A stretch of 64,000 bases of DNA from Zhenhengia yiwuensis (GTDB lineage: Bacteria > Bacillota > Clostridia > Lachnospirales > Cellulosilyticaceae): contig NZ_JACRSY010000008.1 of the NCBI RefSeq assembly GCF_014384995.1, positions 62,001 through 126,000 of the forward strand, in the 5' to 3' direction. Under the pieces are notes generated by a model. It was given only the letters and a program-made list of their open reading frames with translations, was not told the origin of the DNA and ran no database searches. The number at the start of each line of letters is the position of its first letter. The first letter of the stretch is position 1. Made by a program: the position numbers and the translations under genes. Below are positions 25,528 through 34,047 of the stretch, piece by piece.

Positions 25528-27250
25528 AAAGAAGTATATTATCAAAATATTAAACAAACTAATTTCAAAGGAGAATTTTAATGAGCTTAGCAAAGCACAC
25601 CTTATACAAGATATACATATTGAAATCAGTGATTTTAAAAGTGAGACAGCTTGTCTAGCAAAGGAACATATTAAAACTTTTTTTGTTAAAGAAGTAAAAG
25701 GCTTTATAGGCCATGCAGGATGGTATGCTCATAATCTGGAAAGCATTATGCCTACAGGACCTAAAGAATCTTTTCCAGATGTACTTATGGAAAAAACTGC
25801 ATTTTCTTTAGAAGCACACACTTCTGCATCCATTTGGATAGAGTTTAATGTACCTGATCATGCCAAGGCTGGCATATATAAAGGTACGATTAGCTTCTTG
25901 TCTACATTAGATGATGAAAAACTTGTTTTTGATTATGAATTAGAAGTTTTAGATGCAATGCTTCCTAGTGCTAGAAACTATAGATTCGATGTAGAATACT
26001 GGCATCATCCTTATAGCAGTGCAGAATATTATAATGTAATCCCATTCTCATCAGAGCACCTAGACTTATTAAAATCTCATTTATCTCTGTATAAAGAATT
26101 AGGCGGACATGCTATTACAGCTACTATTGTAGAGGAGGCTTGGGGCGGTCAAACCTATAGCAAAAATCCAGTTCATTACCCATCTATGATTAAATGGATT
26201 AAAACATTAGAGGGGAAATGGTCATTTGATTATACCCATTTTGATAAGTGGGTTCAATTAGGAAAAGATTTAAATATAGCCGATGTGGTCATTTGTTATA
26301 GTATGCTTCCTTGGAATAATAAAATTACTTACTATGATGAGCTCACTATGAAACAGCACACTATGACTGTTAGTATTGATCATTTACAAGAATACCGCTC
26401 TGTATGGATTCCTTTTTTAGAAGCCTTTATTGAGCACTTAGATGAGAAAAACTGGTTTCACACTATTTATATGGGCTATGACGAAAGACACAATATGGGC
26501 GCTGTTTTCGATATTGTAGATGAGATTCAAAATAAAGATGGAAAAACTTTAAACAAGTCCGCTGCCTTTAATGACTTTGAAGGTAATCAACAAATCTTTA
26601 ATCGTTTAGATAGTGCAAGTGTAGGCCTTGAAGAAATCCGCCAATCTGTAGAAAGCTTTAAAGCGCAAGTAGAAAAGAGAAAACGAGAAGGTAAAAAGAC
26701 TACTATGTATACAGCAACAGAGCATTTCCCTAATAGTTTTATTAAATCTATGCCTGTGGAAAGTTACTGGACCATTATGTATGCAGGCTCCCTAGGGGCA
26801 ACAGGTTATCTTCGCTGGGCATTTGATGCCTGGGTAGAAGACCCATTAGAAGATGCTACACATTCAGCTTTTCAAGCTGGGGACTGTTTTTTAGTTTATC
26901 CTTCTCCTAAAGAAAAGAAAGTTAAACATTCTCTTAGGTCTATAAGGCTTACTAAATTAGATGAAGGTGTTAGAGATTTAAATAAACTTTATCTTATCAA
27001 AGAAACAAATGCCTATTTTAAACATAAGGTAGAAACTCTATTAGAGAAAGTAAAAAGTCAGTACCCCTATGAAGAAGTAGAAACACCTACTTCCTGGGCT
27101 ATAGCTGGTAGACCAGCAAAATGGGCGACGTCTGATACTCAATATCTTATGGTGCAAGATATGAATGCCCTAAAGGCTCAAATAAAAGATATAACCCAAG
27201 ATTATATTCATTACCTAAAAATAAACAACGCCAATACAGAGAAATTTTAA
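25523..27250 (+). CDS. DUF4091/GH123-like putative glycoside hydrolase, N-terminus uncertain
   Basis: About 575 aa, cytosolic, no signal peptide. The central part resembles the GH123 N-acetyl-beta-galactosaminidase/DUF4091 group: ARNYRFDVEYWHHPYSS, ATIVEEAWGGQTY, the acidic pair in YMGYDERHNMG that may be the Asp-Glu catalytic pair, WTIMYAGSLGATGYLRWAFDAW near the end, and a GDCFLVYPSP loop. The enzyme may act on internalised GalNAc-type sugars. The start is doubtful: the listed ATG lies in the -10 box, while the best ribosome site (AAGGAG before the ATG at 25581) opens the +1 frame, which stops at about 25660. A frameshift near the 5' end is possible. Confidence 0.65.
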   Translation: MLKKYIIKILNKLISKENFNELSKAHLIQDIHIEISDFKSETACLAKEHIKTFFVKEVKGFIGHAGWYAHNLESIMPTGPKESFPDVLMEKTAFSLEAHTSASIWIEFNVPDHAKAGIYKGTISFLSTLDDEKLVFDYELEVLDAMLPSARNYRFDVEYWHHPYSSAEYYNVIPFSSEHLDLLKSHLSLYKELGGHAITATIVEEAWGGQTYSKNPVHYPSMIKWIKTLEGKWSFDYTHFDKWVQLGKDLNIADVVICYSMLPWNNKITYYDELTMKQHTMTVSIDHLQEYRSVWIPFLEAFIEHLDEKNWFHTIYMGYDERHNMGAVFDIVDEIQNKDGKTLNKSAAFNDFEGNQQIFNRLDSASVGLEEIRQSVESFKAQVEKRKREGKKTTMYTATEHFPNSFIKSMPVESYWTIMYAGSLGATGYLRWAFDAWVEDPLEDATHSAFQAGDCFLVYPSPKEKKVKHSLRSIRLTKLDEGVRDLNKLYLIKETNAYFKHKVETLLEKVKSQYPYEEVETPTSWAIAGRPAKWATSDTQYLMVQDMNALKAQIKDITQDYIHYLKINNANTEKF

Positions 27251-27339
27251 ATATATTTTTGTACATATTTTAATTTTTCTTTTCATAATACCTAAACTGA
27301 CTTTGTAAGGCTTGTTTAATTTCCACTCTATACTTTTAT

Positions 27340-27790
27340 CTAAAATGCTAAAGTTAAATTTTTTTCTTATTTTTGCGAAGCATTTTGCTTTCTCATTCCT
27401 ATATATAGGATATAAGGATGCGAACCAAATCCTAGGCAAGTTCTATTCCTTTACGCGTTCTAAGAAATCCTTTTATCTTCTTGAGTTTCCCCCTTACTCA
27501 AGATATAAAACTTTCTTAGAACACCGCACTACTTAGTGGTGGCAACTAAGTAGATACGAGAAATATTCTAATTATCTATCAATATGGTACTTTAGGCTAC
27601 GCTTACGGTAACTCCTACCTATGGCAGGCAGACTTAGCCCCTTGCAGTGATACATACACTGGTATCCCTTTCATCTATAGCGCCTAATCCGCACTCCCAT
27701 AGCGAGGTAATATCTTCCGCTATGACCTATCTACCTACTTGATATACCTCATGAATAAATCTCTTGCGTTTAAACTATATTTTGCCACAA
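27340..27790 (-). ncRNA. Candidate large structured non-coding RNA
   Basis: No credible gene lies in 27251-27911. Instead several strong inverted repeats follow each other: an interrupted long hairpin with arms TTCTAAGAAA / TTTCTTAGAA enclosing CTTGAGT / ACTCAAG (27458-27521), a 9-bp stem CTACTTAGT / ACTAAGTAG (27528-27553), CATAGCG / CGCTATG (27697-27726) and CAGTG / CACTG (27644-27661). The minus strand is purine-rich and its loops are G/A-rich, which favours that strand. Size and architecture recall the large ornate bacterial RNAs (OLE, ROOL), but I cannot match either. Ends are approximate. Confidence 0.45.
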
Positions 27791-27793
27791 AAA

Positions 27794-27864
27794 CAAAAAG
27801 CATACTTAGGCTCGTCTATTTTAATTAAGGGGGAGACGGCTTAGGTATGCTTTTTGTACATTTT
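27794..27864. terminator. Long terminator hairpin downstream of the Nudix/P-loop operon
   Basis: Imperfect 22-bp stem (27794-27817 with 27834-27856) with A/T runs on both sides, able to act on both strands. On the minus strand it ends the operon that begins at the Nudix gene near 30.2 kb. Confidence 0.85.
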
Positions 27865-27911
27865 TATTTATAACTCCACTCTTTCACTTTAGCCTGCATA
27901 TATCTTTCTCA

Positions 27912-28290
27912 CTATCTTATATGTTTAATCATTGTATAAATTCTATCTAACTTTTTCTTTATAGCACTCCTTCTGTCTGGCACTAAGGTTAAGTTACTTC
28001 TTCTAGCAATCTCTAATACTACTTCATCAATAGTCATAGCATCCGTCTGAATAATGCCTTCTGTAATCTCATTCTGAAAAGCTACTAAGCACCTATCTAT
28101 CTGCTGTTCTGCCCAGCTTGTTTCATACTCAAGGCGCTTTCTTAATCGTTTTAAAAGCGTACTTTTATTCGCATATAAAATAACCTATATTTTCTGGGTC
28201 ATAGACAAAGGCATCTTGTAAATGCCTCTTAAGTTCAAAATCTGTTTGTGTCTTGCCCGATCCAAATGCACCATTAATCCATATAATCAT
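27912..28290 (-). pseudogene. P-loop ATPase/kinase-like gene with internal deletion
   Basis: The ATG at 28290 opens MIIWINGAFGSGKTQT, a Walker A of the small TmrB/AAA-type nucleotide-binding family, and runs to VYDPENIGYFI; the frame then stops at TAA (28165-28167). A shifted frame resumes with TLLKRLRKRLE, SWAEQQIDRCL, ITEGIIQTDAMTIDEVVLEIA and ends ...IKHIR at 27914, the family's C-terminus. Roughly 60-70 residues between the two parts are gone. It lies 9 bases after the preceding gene and closes that operon. Confidence 0.8.
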
Positions 28291-28299
28291 TGTGTTCTC

Positions 28300-29241
28300 C
28301 TATTTTACCCAAATGCTTTCTTCTGGTATAGTAATATATCTTGAAAATAGTTCAACTTCTAAAGGTTCATCAAAATCTTTCTCTACAGTCTTAAGGAGTT
28401 CTATGCGCACAGGATACCCATTAAGACCATTCCCCTTACATACAAAACCTACACTGCCTGAATACATCCTATGCTCAGGTTCTGCCTCTAAATATTCTTT
28501 AAGGAAAAAGTTAAGCTGTTCCCCATCTTCTGTCTCATAATGTAATAAAATTAAAGCTTTATCTGGTGGACAAACCTCCTCCAAATGCTTTATGTACTCT
28601 TCTTTAAAGTGCTCTCGCTCCGCTGGCTCAATATTTTGCAATATTTCTTCTAGCCTTTGTAACCCTTCATCATAATAATAGTACTTTTCAACTTCATCTA
28701 TATAGAAAACGCGCTTCTTTCCTGTCGCTTCGTCAAAGTACTGAATCCTCGTATTAGGCTCCGCCTTACCTATATTTACCCTAAAAGAATGCTCTATACG
28801 AACAGTATAATGAGACTCGGCTACATTCAAAATCATAGGCATAAGTTTATTTAGATTATCTACTGGAAGCTCTGTATCACTTTCTAATCTATACTCACTT
28901 AATATAAGCTCTTCCATAGAACCCTCTAACCATTCCTTAGGTATAAGGCCTTTCTCTTTAAAGTACGTATAGGTCTCATAATCACTTTCATGGTAATACC
29001 TTAACCCTCTTGCTGAACTTCCTTCCATCATGAATTCTTGACCTGCAAAATTTATAGCTTTAATATACAAATTGTTTAGGCCATACATAGGCTCATTCTG
29101 CAACCTCTCTATCATTTTTTCACGGTTAGTCTTATAGTCTTTTCTATGTATACTGCTCTTTTCCGCTTGTCCTTCTTGGTACAACATAAGTAATTTTCTT
29201 GTACCTTCTTCTTTTACTATACTTAATAACTGTATTTCCAT
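28300..29241 (-). CDS. Hypothetical protein, no family recognised
   Basis: 313 aa, acidic, soluble, rich in Glu and Tyr, with no membrane segment or motif I recognise. The ATG at 29241 has GAGGG directly against it, a poor ribosome site. The open frame continues upstream through KLKEEYLLLEEET... to the TAA of the preceding Nudix gene, which is in the same frame, so this may be the 3' part of a gene broken by one stop codon. It is in one operon with two Nudix genes and the P-loop remnant. Confidence 0.55.
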   Translation of the reverse strand: MEIQLLSIVKEEGTRKLLMLYQEGQAEKSSIHRKDYKTNREKMIERLQNEPMYGLNNLYIKAINFAGQEFMMEGSSARGLRYYHESDYETYTYFKEKGLIPKEWLEGSMEELILSEYRLESDTELPVDNLNKLMPMILNVAESHYTVRIEHSFRVNIGKAEPNTRIQYFDEATGKKRVFYIDEVEKYYYYDEGLQRLEEILQNIEPAEREHFKEEYIKHLEEVCPPDKALILLHYETEDGEQLNFFLKEYLEAEPEHRMYSGSVGFVCKGNGLNGYPVRIELLKTVEKDFDEPLEVELFSRYITIPEESIWVK

Positions 29242-29310
29242 CCCTCTTATAACAACCTGCTTATTGATAGCTGTTTCTTCTTCTAGCAGTAAGTATTCTT
29301 CTTTCAGCTT

Positions 29311-29712
29311 TTACCTCACATAATCTACAAGTTTAGGATGAATAAGTGGATAAGTTAGTGCCTTAGGCATCTCCTCACATAAGACTACTTTTTCTATTTC
29401 TGATGGAGGTAAGTCAGTAAATTCCTCTATATTGGCAAAGTATAATCTTCCAAAGGTTTCCTTGCCCTTATTGATAACAGAGTAAATGCCCATATCCTTT
29501 AATTTAAAACCAAGTGCCCCCGTTTCCTCATAAAGTTCTCTCTCTGCCGTATCAAAGATATCTTCGCCTTCTTCTCTATGCCCTCCGGGCACCTCTAAGG
29601 TATCTCTTTCCCTATGCTTGCAATATACCCACTTATCTTGATATCTTGAAACAATGACTGCAAACTCTAAAAGCTCATCTGCTACTTCTTCATAAAATTT
29701 AACTTCTATCAT
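29311..29712 (-). CDS. Nudix hydrolase
   Basis: 133 aa from the ATG at 29712, preceded by GGAGGG; an ATG 12 bases earlier has a weaker site. The Nudix box reads GGHREEGEDIFDTAERELYEETGA (split here as GX5EX7REUXEEXGU), all key residues present. It should hydrolyse a nucleoside diphosphate linked to another group; the substrate is not evident. Second of two Nudix genes in the operon. Its TAA stop is in frame with the following hypothetical gene. Confidence 0.88.
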   Translation of the reverse strand: MIEVKFYEEVADELLEFAVIVSRYQDKWVYCKHRERDTLEVPGGHREEGEDIFDTAERELYEETGALGFKLKDMGIYSVINKGKETFGRLYFANIEEFTDLPPSEIEKVVLCEEMPKALTYPLIHPKLVDYVR

Positions 29713-29772
29713 ATGCCCCTCCATTTTCTTTTATCCTACTTCATTCGTTTTGATAAACTTCATTGTAACATC

Positions 29773-30210
29773 CTATTTTCTATAATTCTCTAAAAAATTC
29801 TTTATCGCCCATCCTTGTGCCTTTATATACATTTTTGTTTCTATATCTTCTATTGAAATCCATTCAAGTTTATGATCTATTTCTACGGGTTCTACAATCT
29901 TTTCTACAAGCTCACCATAATAGTAATACTGTACGGGATGAAAATACCCTAACTCCTTATGTAGCCAATACTCTTCCGCAGAACATATATAGGAATGCAC
30001 ATTAGCAGTAAAACCTATTTCTTCAAGAATCTCTCGCTTTATACAATCCATATGATTTTCGTTACCCTCTAAGCCTCCACCAAGCAAAAAATAACCTTTA
30101 GGCGTTTTTACAACCGCTGCTTTATCCCCATCCATACAAATTAAGTATGCACCTAATCTATCGTAATAAGCATTACCTTCAACTTTTTCTCCAAATGTTT
30201 TATCTACCAA
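29773..30210 (-). CDS. Nudix hydrolase
   Basis: 145 aa, TTG start at 30210 with GGGAGG eight bases upstream. Nudix box GGGLEGNENHMDCIKREILEEIGF is complete. Aromatic residues near EYWLHKELGYFHPVQYYYYGEL resemble MutT-like family members found next to signalling or repair genes, but I cannot name a substrate. First gene of the minus-strand operon ending at 27.8 kb. Confidence 0.88.
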   Translation of the reverse strand: MVDKTFGEKVEGNAYYDRLGAYLICMDGDKAAVVKTPKGYFLLGGGLEGNENHMDCIKREILEEIGFTANVHSYICSAEEYWLHKELGYFHPVQYYYYGELVEKIVEPVEIDHKLEWISIEDIETKMYIKAQGWAIKNFLENYRK

Positions 30211-30344
30211 TATATTTACCTCCCTTGTAAAAATAAATCTTTAGTTTGAAGTTTATTGCTATTTTCTAAAGATATTTCTCCACCACATACTTTCTTCTCA
30301 AATAATTTAGAATCCGTTAGATAATAATGAGGATATAAGGTAGA

Positions 30345-30374
30345 AAGATAGCCCCTTCATTGAAGGAGCTATCT
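30345..30374 (-). terminator. Hairpin between the XRE regulator and the Nudix operon
   Basis: Stem GATAGC-CCTTC / GAAGG-GCTATC with one mismatch (about 30347-30373). The minus-strand tail is only partly T-rich, so termination is likely but not certain. Confidence 0.55.
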
Positions 30375-30425
30375 CGACTGACAGAATAACTATTTTATGG
30401 AACTCATATAATCCATAAATTTCAT

Positions 30426-31259
30426 TTATAAATATTTCTTATCTCTTGAAGTACAGAAATTAATAAAGTGATTAGGGCGTTTTATTATTTCTTTTGTAAT
30501 TGCTAATAAAAATATAAAGGCTGGATTAGGGTTAAAATTATAGATTGTTTGTACTACATCATCTAAATCAATTTCTGTTTCAGTAACTAGCTTATATAAC
30601 TTTAATGTCTCGATAAGTTGCTTAGCTTTTTCAGCAGATATTTTCAAATTAGTTTCTAAAAGCCTTACAGTAAAGGGTTTGTTATCTCTTTTGTATAGTA
30701 AAAACAAACTATTTAGCACATCAGAATCTCCTAACAACTTGAAAAGATTCACATACTCCTCTCTCTTTAAAAAACCTTTTTCCCAACCATCTACAGGTTC
30801 GGGCATTATAAAGAAATAGGGCATGTTTTTGCTTAAGGAAAACGTACTAATACCACTTTGAAATTGCATTTGTGAATGAGTATAATTATCCTGATTAACA
30901 TCTAATTCTAATTTTAGTGGGCGAGTAATACCTTTTACTCCACCTAAAGCCTTTTCAATTTCCCAACAATATTCCATTGCTTGGTTAAAGCGTTCTTCCT
31001 GTTCAAAAGAAGAAATGTGTTGAGCAATTTTAGCCTTCAAGTCACTATAATTACTTTCCTCTCTACCAAATAGCCTATCAATTGACACATTAAAATAATC
31101 AGCTATTTGTGGCAGTAATTCTGCATCAGGCATTCCACCGCACTCCCATTTTGATACAGCTTGTGTTGAAATACCAACTTTTTTAGCTAAATCTTCTTGA
31201 GTTACACCTTTTTCTTTTCTTAAGTTAGCTATCACCTTGCCTAATGTTTCATAATTCAT
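30426..31259 (-). CDS. XRE-family DNA-binding regulator with C-terminal effector part
   Basis: 277 aa from the ATG at 31259, nine bases after GGGGAG; the open frame upstream of it has no ribosome site. Residues 5-60 form the HTH: IANLRKEKGVTQEDLAKKVGISTQAVSKWECGG, followed by MPDAELLPQIADYFNVSIDRLFG, typical of the TetR-unrelated XRE/Cro type. The remaining 210 residues look like a winged-helix region (DKPFTVRLLETNLKISAEKAKQLI) and have no name I can give. It probably controls its own or nearby genes. Confidence 0.82.
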   Translation of the reverse strand: MNYETLGKVIANLRKEKGVTQEDLAKKVGISTQAVSKWECGGMPDAELLPQIADYFNVSIDRLFGREESNYSDLKAKIAQHISSFEQEERFNQAMEYCWEIEKALGGVKGITRPLKLELDVNQDNYTHSQMQFQSGISTFSLSKNMPYFFIMPEPVDGWEKGFLKREEYVNLFKLLGDSDVLNSLFLLYKRDNKPFTVRLLETNLKISAEKAKQLIETLKLYKLVTETEIDLDDVVQTIYNFNPNPAFIFLLAITKEIIKRPNHFINFCTSRDKKYL

Positions 31260-31498
31260 TTTGCTCAACTCCCCATTTAATAATATAAGTGTTCCTGTGT
31301 TAATACTACCACAAGTATAGGTTGTATTAAATAGAGGGGATTTTGATAAAATCAACTATAAGTAGAATTCCTTAATCTAAAAAATATCTATTTTAAAGTC
31401 TCTCACCTATAAGTTTCTATTCTTATATCTACACATGGAGTTACACTATGAACAAGGATATTCTTACTTCTCACTATTTCTTTTTCGGTGTTAAACGT

Positions 31499-32316
31499 TT
31501 AAAGCCATTTAAACCAATAGAGGTAGTTAATTAGGAATTTAGTTGACATACCTTTGAAACGACGTATCCATACTTTATAGATACTATCCAAAGCATTTAG
31601 ATGGTTAATATGATATATGCCTGTTTTATGCCTACCACACTTGATCTGCTTATCGTCTAGGTTAAAATCTCTAGCAAATTTGAATGTATGATTTATGGCT
31701 ATCTGTACACAAAATAGCCCCTGCTTCGATACATCCTCTAAACAAACGTTCAAAATCTGAAGTAGCAATTCTCCCTCTACATACAGGCTCAAAAATAATG
31801 TTGTTATTACGATCTATGGCAGTAGCTATACAAACTTGTTCATGACTTATACCATAAACTTTAACTTCACCGCCTCTACGTCTAGCAGGTCTAGGCATAA
31901 TGAATCCACTTTTATTGTGATTGCCCTTATAGCTATAAGCTTGAAAAGTTTCATCTACTTCAATAATGCCCTTAACTTTACCAATGCCCATGTACTAATG
32001 AATACAATCAAATAGCTTGTGTCTCGTATAAAACGAGGTCTTAACACAAACCTCTATTTGAGCAGCACATTTTCTAATGCTTAAGCCTAGCAACATACAC
32101 TTAGCATATTCCATCCATTTGTTTAGTGGGAGTTTTGTACCTGATAATGCAGACATAGAGAGGTTGTTGAAGTGCTTCTTGCAGTCCTTACACTTATAAC
32201 ATTTTTTGTGGCATAAAGTGAATAGCCAGTATTTCTCCTAAAAAGTTAAATAACTCTCTTACTTGCGCGGGTGAAAGTGAAAGTATATCATTTCTAAGCC
32301 CAAGTAATTCTGACAT
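31499..32316 (-). pseudogene. IS1595-family (ISXO2-like) transposase, decayed
   Basis: Fragments in order: an N-terminal MSELLGLRNDILSLSPAQ (ATG at 32316), a zinc-ribbon CYKCKDCKKHFNNLS in another frame, KWMEYAKCMLLGLSIRKCAAQIEV, a TAG inside the frame near 31993, then VDETFQAYSYKGNH with the first catalytic Asp, DSHKSYIQIC, and after a further frame change the C-terminus CGRHKTGIYHINHLNALDSIYKVWIRRFKGMSTKFL. This is the DDE transposase of IS1595 elements. At least two frame changes and one nonsense codon inactivate it. I could not define terminal inverted repeats. Confidence 0.85.
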
Positions 32317-32363
32317 ATGAGGCCCTTGCAATACATTTCTGTGCCAACGCACTCCCAATTCCT

Positions 32364-32525
32364 TTACATTGATACCCTTCTAAAACTCCATAAAAATCCT
32401 ATTATCTTCTCCTTCTCGTCTTTAGCGACAATTAGACTCCCTTCATCTGATAACACCCCAGCCGTATAAGGATATTGGCTTATAATATGCTTTTTTGTAT
32501 CCTCTGTACCAAATTCAATTTTCAT
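32364..32525 (-). pseudogene. GNAT acetyltransferase N-terminal fragment truncated at the IS remnant
   Basis: A good ribosome site (GGGGGAAGAACTT) and ATG at 32525 open about 45 residues ending IVAKDEKEKIIGFLW, the first strands of a GNAT fold, after which sequence turns into the flank of the IS1595 remnant and stops. The catalytic acetyl-CoA loop is absent. Confidence 0.55.
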
Positions 32526-32537
32526 AAGTTCTTCCCC

Positions 32538-32999
32538 CTATTTATCTTTTATCCTCTTAGCCATCCAAATATCTGGTTTGCCAAATCCATTTGCATCAGG
32601 GAATACTCCTACTATTTTGTAGCCTTGCTTCTCATAAAAAGCATAAGGATGGCGATCTAGATTACGGATATTTTTAATCTTTTCATAAGTATCTTCAAAA
32701 AGGTCTCCTTCTGATAAGCTTGTCCTACCGTCTTCATCATCTGTTCCAAGATAAATTATAATGCCTCCTTGCTTATAGACTTCTTCTTCTAAAATTGCAA
32801 CAAGCTTTGTCCCTATTCCCTTTGACTGATAAGATGGTTCTACTGCTACGAGAGCAATCCTATCTTCTTGGACAAATTTCTCCATATCTTCTAAGGCTTC
32901 TTCTTTTGTATCCCAGGCATGTTCAAAACATACTACAAGAAGCTCTGCCCCTTCATGTATTCACTGTTTATTTTCTCTTTTAAGTTTTTCTATTTTCAT
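32538..32999 (-). pseudogene. GNAT N-acetyltransferase (AAC(6')-like) with an in-frame TGA
   Basis: From an ATG at 32999 with GGAG upstream the frame reads MKIEKLKRENKQ, TGA (32961-32963), then continues without further stops through IHEGAELLVVCFEHAWDTKEEA to the normal end. The acetyl-CoA loop QSKGIGT and the C-terminal HPYAFYEKQGYKIVGVFPDANG are intact and resemble small-molecule/aminoglycoside acetyltransferases. Either the gene is dead by one nonsense mutation or translation restarts at the ATG at 32885, giving 115 aa that lack the first strand and helices. Confidence 0.72.
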
Positions 33000-33027
33000 T
33001 TTATGCTCTCCTTTAAATTCACTAAGA

Positions 33028-33064
33028 AAATAGCCTCTAAGAGTTATACTCTTAAAGGCTATTT
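33028..33064 (-). terminator. Terminator downstream of the copper-amine-oxidase-like gene
   Basis: A 17-base-arm hairpin (33028-33044 with 33048-33064) with two mismatches and TTTTCTTAG on the minus strand. 33065-33199 shows nothing else. Confidence 0.65.
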
Positions 33065-33199
33065 ATGTTCTAACTATTTTATTATTCTGCTGAGGTCCTC
33101 TATCCTCTTCTCGCCTTATATATATACAAGTATAGCATATTTTATAATAGGCTTACTATTCTGAACTCAATTTTTTTATTAAATTCTCTACTCTAAAGG

Positions 33200-33970
33200 T
33201 TATTCTCTACTTTTATTTATAAAATGCATAGTCCAGTCGGAAATCGTACAATCCGCAAACATAGAAAAATATTCACTTGGGACATAGACACTTCCATCTA
33301 TAAGCTTAGGCGCTACGCCCGCACTAAAAGGTGCTGACATACCTATTGCATTAACACTTTTATACAAATAGGAATCAAACCCAATTTGTACCTTAGACTC
33401 TATCCTTCCATTATTTAATGTTGCAGTGTATGTGGCTGCATCCCATTCCACTTCAAAACCCATAGCTTCTGCTATATTTCTTAAAGGTAACATAACCTGG
33501 CCCATATAATGACTAGGTAGATTATGACCTAAGTCTACTGTCTCACCATCTACAGTCACTTTTTCAATGAGTACTTCACTCAGTGCTTTGTACACCTTCT
33601 CCATATCTATCTCTTTATTTGCTGCAGCTTTAGAAAGTATGCCACTCTTTTCTTCATTAGATACCATTTCTGACCAAGTTTCCATAGGATAGTCTTTAAG
33701 CTCAATAATACCTAGTTTTTCTGCCCTTTCCATAGCTGGTAAAGCATAATGTGTATCCATAATAGGTGGCAATTGCTCCTTATGATTCACTGCTTGTAAA
33801 ATCACTGTAATAAACTCAGCCTTTGTAATAGGTATATTCCTATTAATAACATGAGTGGATACTCCTTGGTCTGCAAGAGGTATAATCTCCTTAGTTGGTT
33901 CACTTGCATATAAGTTTATACTTGAGAATGTTACAAATGCCATTAATGTCCATATTAAACTTTTCTTCAT
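33200..33970 (-). CDS. Secreted protein with copper amine oxidase N-terminal-like (stalk) domain
   Basis: 256 aa from the ATG at 33970 behind GGGGGTGG. A signal peptide (MKKSLIWTLMAFVTFSSINLYASE) is followed by a region resembling an SLH-type repeat (ITKAEFITVILQAVN...) and a C-terminal beta domain with VMLPLRNIAEAMGFEVEWDAATYTATL, the hallmark of the domain that clostridial surface proteins share with copper amine oxidase N-termini. It probably sits in the cell wall. No catalytic domain is attached. Downstream is the DUF402 gene's terminator side; no operon partner is clear. Confidence 0.8.
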   Translation of the reverse strand: MKKSLIWTLMAFVTFSSINLYASEPTKEIIPLADQGVSTHVINRNIPITKAEFITVILQAVNHKEQLPPIMDTHYALPAMERAEKLGIIELKDYPMETWSEMVSNEEKSGILSKAAANKEIDMEKVYKALSEVLIEKVTVDGETVDLGHNLPSHYMGQVMLPLRNIAEAMGFEVEWDAATYTATLNNGRIESKVQIGFDSYLYKSVNAIGMSAPFSAGVAPKLIDGSVYVPSEYFSMFADCTISDWTMHFINKSRE

Positions 33971-34047
33971 TATTATCCACCCCCATTGATTAAACATTTA
34001 ACTTACTCTAATAATTAGACGTATGATTATAAAAAAAGTTCCTACTT

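Noticed and set aside
27215..27536. Overlapping frames of about 74 codons on both strands beside the structured segment
   Set aside because: No ribosome site, odd composition, and they run into inverted repeats that fit RNA structure better.
32538..32999. In-frame TGA read as selenocysteine
   Set aside because: Position near the N-terminus of a GNAT with no catalytic need for it and no selenocysteine insertion hairpin seen; a nonsense mutation is simpler.
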